DNA of 64,000 nucleotides from Leptodactylus fallax (Eukaryota > Chordata > Amphibia > Anura > Leptodactylidae), in the NCBI GenBank assembly GCA_947044405.1, contig CAMRHE010000332.1, forward strand, positions 1,914,001 to 1,978,000. The letters run 5' to 3'. Shown here piece by piece: positions 14,788 to 25,885 of this stretch; positions within the stretch are counted from its first letter, which is position 1, and each line of letters opens with the position of its first letter. Under the pieces are notes generated by a model, which saw nothing but the letters and a program-made list of their open reading frames with translations, was not told the DNA's origin and searched no databases. Both the position numbers and the translations under genes were made by a program.

Positions 14788-15300
14788 CTATTTATAATCC
14801 CTTCCTGTAATGGGGATGTACGAAGAATCCAAATTTTTTACATAATCTTGGGTGTTAAACCAAATTTCAATCTTAGATCCTCCTATTTTTCCTGCAGATA
14901 TATCTTTTAGGACTACAATCCAAGCTAACACATCTATTGACGTACATTGCCATGAACCTGTGATATTGTTATACGTATAAGTTCCCTGTAATTGAGCGAG
15001 TTTAGTTTTCGGTCCTGCTTTAGCACGTAATACAATGTTAGTAACATATATGAAGTGTATTTCGATGCAGCATATAGCACCATAACCCATACAAGGGCTT
15101 CCTGTGATGTCTCTAGAATCATCTCTCAGGTGTTCATCCATCCAGTCCGTTATCCTCTTGCTTTTCAGGGATAGCGATGTCTTCTCCAATTGCTCACTCT
15201 TCTTGTTATTGTCATACTGTTGTGTAACTTCTATAAAAATAGCAGCCAGAATACATGTCAATGGAAGGAAAAGTCCTATCAAGTAGCAACTTCTGAGATA
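14788..15300 (-). CDS. Unrecognised ORF with N-terminal hydrophobic segment
   Basis: Open for about 170 codons after an in-frame stop just upstream, with no ATG at the start (the frame begins KRYLRSCYLIGLFLPL). It has a hydrophobic stretch CYLIGLFLPLTCILAAIFI with positive residues before it, like a type II membrane anchor or signal peptide. A Lys/Glu/Asp-rich stretch follows, then a Cys-containing region (SPCMGYGAICC, GSWQCTS) and an N-I-T glycosylation sequon. An AG just before AGGTATCTC (about 15301) could be a splice acceptor, making this a terminal exon. I do not recognise the family. It may be an exon of a membrane protein gene or a decayed one. Confidence 0.3.
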   Translation of the reverse strand, partial: YLRSCYLIGLFLPLTCILAAIFIEVTQQYDNNKKSEQLEKTSLSLKSKRITDWMDEHLRDDSRDITGSPCMGYGAICCIEIHFIYVTNIVLRAKAGPKTKLAQLQGTYTYNNITGSWQCTSIDVLAWIVVLKDISAGKIGGSKIEIWFNTQDYVKNLDSSYIPITGRDYK

Positions 15301-15431
15301 CCTCTTTCAGTTGAGATGAATCACGCATATCAGTGACAATGGACACAAAACACTAAGCTAAACCCCCTCCCCCTGCCTAACTTCTAATCTCCGGAAATGG
15401 AACGTCATCAATACTTCTCTCCCCCACTCCC

Positions 15432-15655
15432 ATCATACTCACCTGTTTTCTGGTCCTCTTCTTCTGCTGGGCGTCGCTTTCTTCAGGGGAGCCAGAACCT
15501 ACACAATAGAACACCGGCAGAAGTGAATAGAAGCAGCGGGCCTTCCACGCATGCGCAATAGAACAGCTCTATTGTGGAGGCGCGGGCAGAAGAGGAGACA
15601 GCGGCACAGAAAAAAGTGATCTCCAGGACAAGAAGACAGGTAAGTATGATGGGAT
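15432..15655. repeat. Inverted repeat (fold-back element)
   Basis: CATCATACTCACCTG near 15432 is mirrored by CAGGTAAGTATGATG near 15640, and the match runs on to about 26 bp per arm with a few mismatches. A MITE-like stem is likely. Both arms contain splice-donor-like CAGGTAAGT or CAGGTGAGT. Confidence 0.6.
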
Positions 15656-16758
15656 GGGGAGGAGGTTGGGGGACTGAGTTAGGTAGGAATAGCTAGTAGT
15701 CCGCGGGCTAGCTAGGGAAACAGGGGGGGTGTGAGGTAGGGATGGGGAGGGAGTGAGAGGGGGATCTGAGTGAACAGCAATGTATCATGGTAGTTGTAGG
15801 CTAAGACAGCAGGAAGCTACCCATGTAAACAAATGCAGAAGATGCCAGGAGCTCCCAGAGAAACCCAGAAATCACTCAAAACACTGCTAAATGTATTTGG
15901 GTGCACTTATTAACCCATTAATAGCACTAACAGACCTTTTTTAAGAATAGTTTTTTTGCCCGGAAAACCCCTTTAAAATCCAATTTTTTGGACAGAATTA
16001 GCTTTTCTTATGACACCCTGCTGAAGCAATTCCTGAATGATCTTAGATATAAGACCCACTGATTCTCTCCATTCAATGTTTACAAGCACATTCTTCATTG
16101 TACCCACTTTATTTCTGAACTGAGCCCTCAAGGAAGAAGTTTGTCCAGGGGTTGTCCTGGAATTTCTGCAATTCTGAAGGAGGCCAGGGAAGGTGAAACA
16201 TAACAATAAAAAAAAAAAAAAAAAAATCATACTCACTTGTTCCTGGCACTGAAGTGTCCACCACCGCTGTCTGTTCTGGTGCAATCCGGTGAAGCCGCCA
16301 CCGGAAGTCCTGCCCTGCACATGACCGCTGAGGCCACGGGAAAGGAACCCAATAAAATTGTTGCATCCTGTAAGGCTTTGGCTTTTCTGAGAGTTTAGCT
16401 CGAAGATTTTAAAGTATAAATGCATATTAAAATAGAAGATTTTACAAAAACTGTTGTACAAGAAATTTATGTAAGCAAGAACTTCGAGTACATGTGTGTT
16501 TAGGTGCATGGACCCTGGAGAATACGCCTAATTTATGGTGAGGCATGCATTTCGTCATAGATTAGGCACAAACTCTGGTGGGACAGGGATTATCAAGGCC
16601 TGCGTGTAAAACCTTTGTCTCGACAATTAGCCCCAAGGTGACCTAATTCCATAAGGTCTCAGATCTGTGGTATCATTCTCTGCTCTCTATTTATACACAT
16701 CTAAGGGGAGACAAGCCAAAGTACAGCATGTATCTGAATGCTGAATCAAGAGGTATTC

Positions 16759-16764
16759 TTTATT
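16759..16764 (-). terminator. Possible poly(A) signal of gene B (AATAAA)
   Basis: AATAAA on the minus strand, about 225 bp after the gene B stop codon. It is the first canonical signal I see, but cleavage is not shown. Confidence 0.3.
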
Positions 16765-16987
16765 TTCAAGACATACGTAGTTGCAAAGTAATCACATCAC
16801 AACAGCGCCATGTATTGTAGTGTAAGTCTGTACACACTTAATCGCAGATCAAAAAATAGTGCAACGTTTTGGTCTAATTATGACCTAACCTTCTTCTGGT
16901 TTCATCTCAGCGAAGGGTCTAATAAGGCATGAACTTATTCATTATAACGTGTAACATTTTCCATTTTAAACATGAAGACCTTCAGCT

Positions 16988-18072
16988 TCAACCTGTGTGA
17001 ATTCTTAGATGTCTAGCAAGCTTATATTTGTCTTGAAAACATTTCCCACATTCTGAACATGAATATGGCTTCTCCCCTGTGTGAATTCTCTTATGTTTAA
17101 GAAGATGTGATTTCCGAGCAAAATATTTGCCACAGTCTGAACATGAAAATGGCCTCTCCCCTGTGTGAATTTTCTGATGTACAATGAGAGCTGATTTATA
17201 GTTAAAAATTTTCCCACATTCTGAACATGAGAATGGCTTCTCCCCTGTATGAATTCTCCGATGTATAACAAGAGCTGCTTTCTGTTTGAAAAATTCTCCA
17301 CATTCTGAACATGAAAACGGCATCTCCCCTTTATGAATTCTCTGATGTCTAACAAATGTCACTTTACCTTTAAAACATTTCCCACATTCTGAACAAGAAT
17401 ATGGTTTCTCCCTCATGTGAACGCTCTGATGTATAACAAGGCTTGTTTTCCGAGCAAAACCTTTTCCACATTCTGAACATGAATATGGCTTCTCCCCTGT
17501 GTGATGTCTCTGATGTACAACAAGAGCTGATTTATAGTTATAACATTTTCCACATTCTAAACATACAAATGGTTTTGTACCAGTGTGAGTGATCTGATGT
17601 TGAACAAGATTTGCCTTATCTTTAAAACATTTCCCACATTCTGAACATGAATATGGCCTCTCTCCTGTGTGAATTCTCTCATGTACCACAAGATTTGATT
17701 TCGAAACAAAACATTTCCCACATTCTGAACACGAATATGGCCTCTCCCCTGTGTGACTTCGCTGATGTACAACAAGGTCTGATTTATGGTTATAACTTTT
17801 CCAACATTCTGAACATGGAAATTGCTTCTCCCCTGTGTGACTTCTTTCATGTCCAACACTCCTTCTACAACTTTTATCTTCCTTCTCAGTCACTGGTGGA
17901 TCAGAAGATAGGACCTGTATAGAAGGATCAGATGATAGATCTTTGCTGTGAAGGGCTGAAGGTATATCTGGGATAATGACATGTTCTTCATATGTATCTT
18001 GTGTGATACCAACATCATCTGCTTTATAATCTGAAGACATGAGATGTCCCTCTGAGCTCCTGGTACAGAAAT
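16988..18072 (-). CDS. Gene B exon 6: tether and 10 C2H2 fingers
   Basis: Acceptor CCTGCAG|AT gives [20 protein letters not shown], then one copy of the 13-aa SDPSIQV tether repeat. All ten fingers have C-x2-C and H-x3-H. Helix residues -1,2,3,6 in order: HSDV, SSNV, DANQ, YSAV, RTSI, GVTR, QAAI, YSAV, RSHK, DYKR. Fingers 4 and 8 have the same fingerprint. The frame ends right after the last TG of the final linker, so nothing follows the array. Confidence 0.9.
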
Positions 18073-21039
18073 CTGCAGGAATAAAGCTAGTTAGTTTTTA
18101 ATAATCTAAAACAGTATCATATATAAATAATGAGGTTTATCAAACCTATAATAATAGCAAATAATGTCACATTATTAATTTGCCAAAGCTAACGGATCTC
18201 CAACGAGCCTTGAGATCCACAGATTGTGGCCAGTTCAGGACTGCAGAGATGTTGTCATGATCCATACAAAGGCCCCTAGCAAAAACTACTACCTAGGAAC
18301 GGTAGGTCTTGTTTAGAGATGAGCCTGAGATTTCTGACATCACCCAGGAGGCCAGAAGAGGACCAAAGACACCCGAAAGAGGAGAGTTGGGCGCCACGAG
18401 GGAGTTCATGAAAGGTAAGGAGAAGTGTTTAATATTTTTACGCACCTCCCCTGGGGTTCCGCTTATGACACTGGGGGGTCTGAAGAGACATCTGAGTATA
18501 ATAAAAGCACTTCCAGTTCACACTGAAAAATTCGTTTTCTAACAAAATTGGTTTGTGAACCTGTGAATATTCACTAAATGAATCTCTAATCTTGTTACTG
18601 AAATAGCAACTACTTCAATTTAGCAAGAAAAGACTTCTTACAAAATTACAGAAGACAAAGTGGACCTTCAGTCAGTCTTCAGAGACCAGGATATTGTTGA
18701 GGTAGGCCAAGACAACTGTCAAAGGCAACCCCAAAGATTTTAGAAAAATAGTAAGATTCTCCTTTTTTTATTTTGATACAGGTTCTAGGCCAACCTGCAG
18801 GTCTAACTTGGTGAAGCAGATCCAATATGTCTAAGATAAGAGTAAGGCTATGTTCACATCTTCGCCACAGACTCTGTCAAAGAGTCCGTCAACGGACCTG
18901 AACAACGGAGAGGCAACACTAGTTGTATTCACACGTCAGTGTTTTGGTCAGTCGATATAAGCCTGAGGGTCTACTTAAGCGGACATTGAATTATACATGT
19001 GTGTGTGGGGGGGACACTACTTTATTGAAACGGCCCCGGTAAAAAGCTTATAGAATGAATCAGCTGCAGAGGAAGGGCCAATATTTTTCACTGGTCAGGC
19101 TGCTAGCTGGTGCACTGCCCCAATAAAGATGGTCTTAAGCAGCTGCAGATCTCCTCTAAGAGTAAACAGAATATTAGTTGATATTTTCATGATATATACG
19201 ATATCCAACTACTCATCTCAGGCAATAAGAATCTACTGTCTAAAGGTTCTCTGAGTGCAGATTTTGAAAAGCAGTGAAGGAACAAGTCGACATGGCTTTT
19301 ACACACAAACTAGACTGTGATCTAATAAGGTTAATTTGCACTTTGACTGATGAAAAAAATAATTACAGAACACAGAATTGTGGCCGGAGAATGAGGAGAA
19401 TCTGTGACTATTCTGTAGTGGTGACTCCTCACCTGTGCGGTTCCCTGTAGGAATGTCCTCCTTACACTCCTCATCTCCCCTCACATATGTCTCCGGAGCA
19501 TTAATATTCTTCAGATCTTCACCCACATACAAAAGCTGTGAAGGAAATATTGTAAAAGTCACCAGACGGATGGAGAAGTCACGTGGGAGGTTTTATAGGA
19601 GAAGAAAAGATCATTCATTATCATGACCACCAAAACTGACAGCAGGAGTTATCTGAGCAAATAGCTGCAGGTCTCCTGGATAAATCCACCATGTTGGCTC
19701 CTTATTCCAACCAGCAGCCTCCATAGCCAGAAAACTGTGAGAAGATCCAGACAACATGTCATGTCTATGGTCAGCTTTATCCTGCCATCTCCACCTTTCT
19801 CATTACACAAGTAGGAAACATCTAATACTGTGGGATAAAACCAGACTGACCCCGAGACCTTCACAGCCCTTCTACAGGGCAGAGGGAAGATTTCATGTCA
19901 CCTTATCTCCATCTACCTGATCATCCTGGGGAAAGACATTTTCTTCCTTACAATCCTGTGCTAGAAGAGGACTGGGACATCTCTCCGCTGATGTTCTCTT
20001 ACTGGATGGAACTGGAGGAAACACATACAGGGACTGAATTCATTCTTTCCATACAGATAATGAGAGGCCGTGTGTATTTAGTCATGTCTATTACCTGCTG
20101 ATGTGAGGGGCTGCTGATCCTCCATCATCACCTCCTTGTACACATCTTTGTGTCCTTCTAAATACTCCCACTCCTCCATGGAGAAATAGACAGTGACATC
20201 CTGACACCTTATAGGAACCTGACAACACAATGATACAGTCATCACCAGATCCCTTCATAGCTCCTGTATAATGTCCCAGCATTCCCAGCAGTGTCACCTC
20301 TCCAGTCAGCAGCTCAATCATCTTGTTGGTGAGTTCTAGGATCTTCTGTCCATTGATCTCCTCATGTATCAGGGAGTGAGGTGGAGGCCCCGGGATTGGG
20401 CTCAGGGTTCTCCCCCATCCTTCAGATACAGGAGCCTGACAGAGCCCACTAGAGGTCTTCTTCACTACTGTGTAATCCTGTTTATGGAGAGACACATTAA
20501 TAAATATCACTACATACATGTCCAGAGTCCCTCACCTCTCCAGTCATATCATCTGTTATTACTATAGATAAGAATGATGTAATGTGACATCATCAGAATC
20601 TCTCACCTCTCCAGTCATATCATCTGTTATTACTATAGATAAGAATGATGTGATGTGACATCATCAGAATCTCTCACCTCTCCAGTCATATCATCTGTTA
20701 TTACTATAGATAAGAATGATGTGATGTGACATCATCAGAATCTCTCACCTCTCCCGTCATATCATCTGTTATTACTATAGATAAGAATGATGTAATGTGG
20801 CATCATCAGAATCTCTCACCTCTCCAGTCATATCATCTGTTATTACTATAGATAAGAATGATGTCATGTGACATCATCAGAATCTCTCACCTCTCCAGTC
20901 ATATCATCTGTTATTACTATAGATAAGAATGATGTAATGTGACATCATCAGAATCTCTCACCTCTCCAGTAAGCTGGTACAGTATCTCTAGGGTAAGATT
21001 CAATATACTTTTTGCCATCTTGTCTCTTTCTCTATCCAT
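16988..21039 (-). CDS. Gene B: intact KRAB C2H2 zinc-finger protein, 554 aa, 10 fingers
   Basis: Six exons: E1 20962-21039, E2 20298-20477, E3 20095-20218, E4 19917-20011, E5 19433-19535, E6 16988-18072; total 1665 nt, 555 codons with stop. It begins [19 protein letters not shown]; a second in-frame ATG eight codons in is equally plausible. No frame break or lost ligand was found, so this is the best candidate for a working gene of the cluster. As a KRAB zinc-finger protein it should act in the nucleus as a sequence-specific regulator, probably a repressor; this rests on the family only. The sequence 5' of E1 contains the shared module at 23.1-23.5 kb. No gene symbol is assigned because orthology in such expanding clusters is unreliable. 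Confidence 0.85.
18073..19432. other. Gene B intron 5
   Basis: Carries a diverged MITE-like repeat at 18312-18594 that starts TTTAGAGATGAGCC and ends AATGAATCTCTAATC. A related remnant lies at the same relative position in gene C (about 30068-30275). No exon is supported. Confidence 0.6.
19433..20477 (-). CDS. Gene B exons 5 to 2: KRAB block
   Basis: E2 differs from gene A by one visible residue (SSGLCQAPV against SSGRCQAPV). The E3 A box is identical in protein to the other three copies. E5 reads [18 protein letters not shown]. Introns 2 to 4 are nearly identical to those of A, C and D. Confidence 0.88.
20536..20961 (-). repeat. Intron 1 tandem repeat of gene B, 6 x 71 bp
   Basis: Exactly 426 bp, six units, ending at the exon 1 donor. 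Each unit retains a GGAGAG|GTGAGAG or GGGAGAG|GTGAGAG donor on the minus strand. Confidence 0.95.
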
Positions 21040-21164
21040 CTTTGCTGGGTTAATCAGGTCATGATCTTATATAGTAGATATCCACTGAGTATCATATACT
21101 GTAGGAACCTGAATGGAAACAATGTGAGGTAATGTAAAGATATATATATAATACAATTTCTCTC

Positions 21165-21990
21165 CTCATATCTCTCTGACCGCTCATTTAGTGTATCATT
21201 CACTGGTGCTATTTCTTCTCCTCTGCCCCTTGCAGTTGGGGTTCCTCAGGGCTCGGTCCTAGGCCCCCTCCTCTTCTATCTTTACACAGCCCCTAGTGGA
21301 CAAACCATCAGCAGATTTGGCTTCTGGTACCATCTTTATGCTGATGACACCCAATTATATACCTCATCCCGTGACTTCATGTCTTCTCTTTATCTGATAC
21401 TGAATCTCTCAAAGACTGAACTACTGCTGTTTCCACCATCTACCAAACCTAACCCTGATATCTCCATTTCAGTCTCCAGCCTTACCATATCTCCAAGCAG
21501 AATGCCCGCTGCCTCGGGGTTATGTTTGACTCAGTCCTTTCTTTTACTAATCATTCGCATGCTCTTGTCACCTGCACCTCAAAAACATCTCCAGAATCCG
21601 TCCTTTTCTTACCTTGGAAGCATTAAAGATCCTTATTGTTGCCCTGATTCACACTCACCTTGACTACTGTAACTCCTTATTATTCAGTCTTTGCCTTACT
21701 AAACTTTCCCCTGTACAATCTATTCTGAATTCAGCGGCCAGGCTCATCTATCAGTCTAAACACTATAGCGATGCCTCTGGTCTGTACCAGTCACTACACT
21801 GATGTCTCTGGTCTATACCAGTCACTCAATGACCTAAGACTAACATCCTCTATTATCAGAAGATCCCACTCCCGTATCCAAGACTTCTCCCGAGTTGCAC
21901 CACTTCTCTGGAATGCTCTACCCCAGACAAACAGATCTCACAATTTCTACAGTACATCCTAAAGACACATCTCTACAGACAGGCCTATCA
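21165..21990 (+). mobile_element. L2-like LINE fragment with RT active-site box
   Basis: Reads [18 protein letters not shown] and then [10 protein letters not shown], with the YADD catalytic box at 21337-21348. Further right, [22 protein letters not shown] and a duplicated stretch around SGLYQSLH appear in other frames. The fragment has frameshifts and an internal duplication near 21770-21830. Confidence 0.8.
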
Positions 21991-22144
21991 CAATTCCTAA
22001 TGCAAACCCTTCCACAGTTAGAATCCCTAAATCTAACCCTCCACTGATCACGCTCCCGCCTTCCACTTTGAAAGTAAATTTTGCATAAAGCTACATGAAT
22101 ACATACAAGAACATGATACAAATTATACCCAGTTCACCCATGAT

Positions 22145-22825
22145 GAAGCAGCAGCGTCCTCCCTCCCTCCCTCCCTCTACAGTCCACACAGCAGCGTCCT
22201 TCCTCCCTCCCTCCCTCTACAGTCCACACAGCAGCGTCCTCCCTATACAGTCCACACAGCAGCGTCCTCCCTCCCTCTCTCTACAGTCCACACAGCAGCA
22301 TCCTCCCTCTCTCTACAGTCCACACAGAAGCGTCCTCCCTCTCTCCCACTACAGTCCACACTGCAGCATCCTCCTTCTCTCCCACTACAGTCTACACTGC
22401 AGCGTCCTCCCTCCCTCCCTCTCTCTACAGTCCACACAGCAGCGTCCTCCCTCCCTCTACAGTCCACACAGCAGCATCCTCCCTCCCTCCTTCTACAGTC
22501 CACACAGCAGCATCCTCCCTCCCTCTACAGTCCACACAGAAGCATCCTCCCTCCCTCCCTCTACAATCCATACTACAGCATCCTCCCTCCCTCTACAGTC
22601 CACACAGCAGCGTCCTTCCTCCCTCCCTCTACAGTCCATACTACAGCATCCTCCCTCCCTCTACAGTCCACACAGAAGTGTCCTTCCTCCCTCCCTCTAC
22701 AGTCCATACTACAGCATCCTCCCTCCCTCTACAGTCCACACAGCAGCATCCTCCCTCCCTCTACAGTCCACACAGCAGCGTCCTCCCTCTTTCTACAGTC
22801 CACACAGCAGTGTCTCCCCCACATC
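22145..22825. repeat. CT-rich minisatellite, units of about 27-40 bp
   Basis: About 20 units built from CCTCCCTCCCTCTACAGTCC and ACACAGCAGCGTC, with variable numbers of CCCT. Long frames across it on both strands come from the repeat and are not counted as genes. It lies 1.1-1.8 kb upstream of gene B exon 1. Confidence 0.95.
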
Positions 22826-23078
22826 CTGCTGACATGACATCCCCTGCACATCACTTACTCCAGGCTCTGAGCCTGCAATGTCCTGGGCTGGAAGCTGACA
22901 GCCACACTGCAGCTCTGTCCTCTCAGCCCCTGACACTTCTGATTGGCCAGGCTGGAAGACTGACACACAGCATGGCCAATCAGGGAGGGAGAAATCCTTG
23001 AACCACCAATTATTACCAGCACCGCCCTCCTGGTGTGAATACTGGCCGAGAGGTCACCCCGGGTCAGAGAGGTGGTAG

Positions 23079-23560
23079 TGATGGGGTTAATGCTACATGT
23101 GGCCCAGTAATCCTACGTCCCCTTGCAGACAACCATGGCATAGGTCAGTGTGCTATACGTTTTTTTCCCATGCTCATGGGACATAAAACTCAGGATAGGT
23201 CCAATTCCTGTCCAGTTTTTTCGGCTGTGCTTCTCCAGCTTCTATTCATTGAATGAATGGGGCTGCGGAATCATGGCCGGTGGCTAGCACACAGTCATGA
23301 GCAACTAGCCTAACAGACAGTGACGGTGACTACACACACACATATACATATATACACACACATACCTCCACCTGTACAGCATATATATGGGAGAAGAGGA
23401 ATAATACTGGGGAAAGGACCTTTGGTGATGTTATGATCATGTGATCAGTCTCATGTGGGAGGAGTCAGACTCAGGGCTGTGCTGCTAGAGGAGCAAAAGG
23501 ACCTGTGATGATGTCATATCCACGTGATAAGTCATGTGTGGGAGGAGTCAGACTCCAGGC
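23079..23560 (-). promoter_or_regulatory. Conserved 5' module of gene B (putative promoter), partly doubled
   Basis: Shares GGGGTTAATGCTACATGTGG, ACCTCCACCTGTACAGC, AAAGGACCTTTGGTGATGTT, CATGTGATCAGT and TGTGGGAGGAGTCAGAC with the other genes. The core from the GGACCT word to GGAGGAGTCAGAC occurs twice, ending near 23470 and 23545. Lies about 2 kb upstream of exon 1. Confidence 0.4.
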
Positions 23561-24243
23561 TGTGGCTTTCTGAGGTGTTTCATGTGGTTCACTCCACTCT
23601 GCACTGTCTACATTACATATGTGATAAAAAGCTGCAGGAAATGCGACTCGCTCATCACTTTTCCTTCTAAAATGTAAAAACAGGCGTGGCTAACACATGA
23701 TGTAGAATTACACAGATTTATAAAGCTTTGTACTTCCAAATCTGACACATTTCCCTGATGCAAATTGGACCGATGTGAAAGTTGTGTAAAATGCACAAAA
23801 GTGTTGAAAAGGATAAACTTTAGTGTTTTCTGTATATTAGACATAGATGGAGATTTATAACTTTACTAGTAATTATATTTCTTATTCAATCTGTTATTTA
23901 GATAATATGATAAAACTTATATTGAGTAAAGGGGTTTTCCCACCTCAGGATTTCACCTGCCCCTCTGTCTCCTCTCCCCTTCACTTCCTGGTTTTCAGCT
24001 CACTCTAAGAAACTTGACCAGCCGTTATCACTGCTCAAAACCTGCAACAGGGAGAGAAGAGAATATAGACAACCAAGAGCACGGACTGACTCATCATCCT
24101 GACCTGATAACAGGCCTGGAACCTAGGAAACCAGCTGTAGACTAAGAGGCGAAAACAGCACGATAGATAAAGCAATGTATTGGGTAAAATACTTCAGTTA
24201 GGTTAAAGGGGTTGTCCTGGCAAAAATGGACAACCCTTTTAAC
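23561..24243. other. Intergenic, no gene seen
   Basis: Contains repeat edges such as AAAGGGGTTTTCCCACC (about 23937) and AAAGGGGTTGTCCTGG (about 24205). The second belongs to the repeat into which the hAT MITE inserted. Confidence 0.5.
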
Positions 24244-24652
24244 TAGAGATGAGCGAATCGAAGCTGCAGAAGTGGAATTCCATCCGAATTTCAGAAAATA
24301 TTCTATTCACATGGAATCCGGATTTCTTGATGCTTCGCGGTAACGAATATTTAGTAAGGACCTTTGTGACATCAGATGGTTACATGATATTCTCTAGTGA
24401 TGTCATTGGGTAGGCATGTCTTTGCTTGTTAGCAGATCCTTCTACATGAATAAAAGTTGTCTGTGCTGGAGAGAGAGAGAGAGACATGACCGCGGCATCC
24501 AAGGGCTTCTGCCATTTTGCCGCCCACCCCGGCTCTCTGCAGACAGGAAATAGCTGTTTATTCGCCGCGAATTAATTCGGATCGAATAGAATCATATTGC
24601 GAAATTCAGCGAAGTTGCCAAATCGAATTTTTGAATACTTCACTCATCTCTA
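24244..24652. mobile_element. hAT-type MITE, 409 bp, perfect 8-bp target duplication
   Basis: Termini TAGAGATGAGCGAATCGA and the inverted TCACTCATCTCTA, flanked on both sides by CTTTTAAC (24236-24243 and 24653-24660). An 8-bp duplication is the hAT signature. A second copy lies at 41820-42221. Confidence 0.9.
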
Positions 24653-24775
24653 CTTTTAACGGTTAAATCAGCTGGGGGCAGTGCTCCGGTGTCCTCCTGG
24701 CGTGTCGCGGTTCTTCTGCTCCAGCGGCTTCTCTGGGTCTCTTCTGGAGTTCCACTGAAGCCGCTGATACCCCTT

Positions 24776-25680
24776 TTAACACCTTCCCGACACAGACATT
24801 TTTTTTTTCATTTTTGAGTCCCTGCCTTCTAAAAGACATAACTTTTTTATTATTCCGTTCACAGAGCCATATGAGGGCTTAATGTTTGTGAGACAAATTG
24901 TACTTTGTAATGGTACCATTTATTATTCTGTACAATGTACTGGGAAGCTGGAAAAAATTTAGAATGGGGAAAAAACTGTGTTTGTGCAACTTTTTTAGGG
25001 GCTTTGCTTTTATGGCGTTCACTGAGCAGCCAAAATGACATGTCATCTGTATTCCATGGTTCTATGGGTTGGTACGATTCTGGGGATATGAAATTTTCTT
25101 AACCCTTAAAAAAAACAAAGCTTTGCAAAAAAAAATAAAAATTCTTGTCGCCATAATCTGACACCCGTAACTTTTTTATATTTCCGTATGCAGGAATATA
25201 TAGGGCATCTTTTTTTTTTGCAGGGCCAGATGTACTTTTTATTTATTCCATTTTGGGAATGTCTGTTGCTTTGATAATTTTTTATTCAAGGATAAACAAA
25301 AAAAAAAAACTGCGGTTCGCCTCTTTTAATTTCCTTCCCACTACACTGTTTTCAGACACAGGGATACCTAATGTGTATGTGTTTCAGTTTACTTATGTAC
25401 TTTTATATGTATTCTAGGGATAGGGGGATGATTTGGATTTTTAATTATTTTGTATGTATTTGTTTTTCATATTTCTTTTTTACTGTCAATTTTAGATCCC
25501 CTAGGAGTTTTGAACCCCAGGGGGTCTGATCACTAATACAATGCATTGAAAATTTGCTACACTTCTATTACAGACGGCCTTCAATAGGCTCCTGGATGCC
25601 ATGGCAACAGATGCTGGGGGCTGGTCATCCACCCAAAAATGGTGGGTTGATAATACCCATAACCAGTTTAGGCACTGATT
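24776..25680. mobile_element. TTAA-flanked element, copy 2
   Basis: Starts TTAACACCTTCCCGACAC, followed by the same interior as copy 1 (CAGAGCCATATGAGGGCTTA, ACCATTTATTATTCTG, GATACCTAATGTGTATG). The right end is not clear; resemblance fades after about 25680. Confidence 0.6.
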
Positions 25681-25885
25681 GCAGGAATTGCCGCAGATTA
25701 TCTGGTGGCAGGACATGGTGTGTACTGCGCTTGCCAAAAATTTTACGAAAGCTGAGCCACGACAGAGGGATGTCCTTCTTCTGGTGGACAGATCTGGGAG
25801 GGCTTTAGGGGCATGTAATCTGCAGCATTCACCGAAGCCCAAACTGCAGATTACACGCCCTAATGCCCTTTTCACGTCATTTGCA

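Larger units (their letters stand above)
15301..16987. other. Intergenic between gene B and the unknown ORF; fold-back repeat
   Basis: Holds a fold-back repeat (15432-15655), a frog-type repeat edge containing AAAACCCCTTTAAA (about 15963-15976) and a poly-A run at 16207-16227. A possible poly(A) signal of gene B lies at 16759-16764. No gene is supported. Confidence 0.5.

Noticed and set aside
22095..22832. 245-codon frame of Ser/Pro/His repeats and its antisense frame
   Set aside because: Both strands are open because of the CT-rich minisatellite; no domain and no conservation with the flanks of the other genes.
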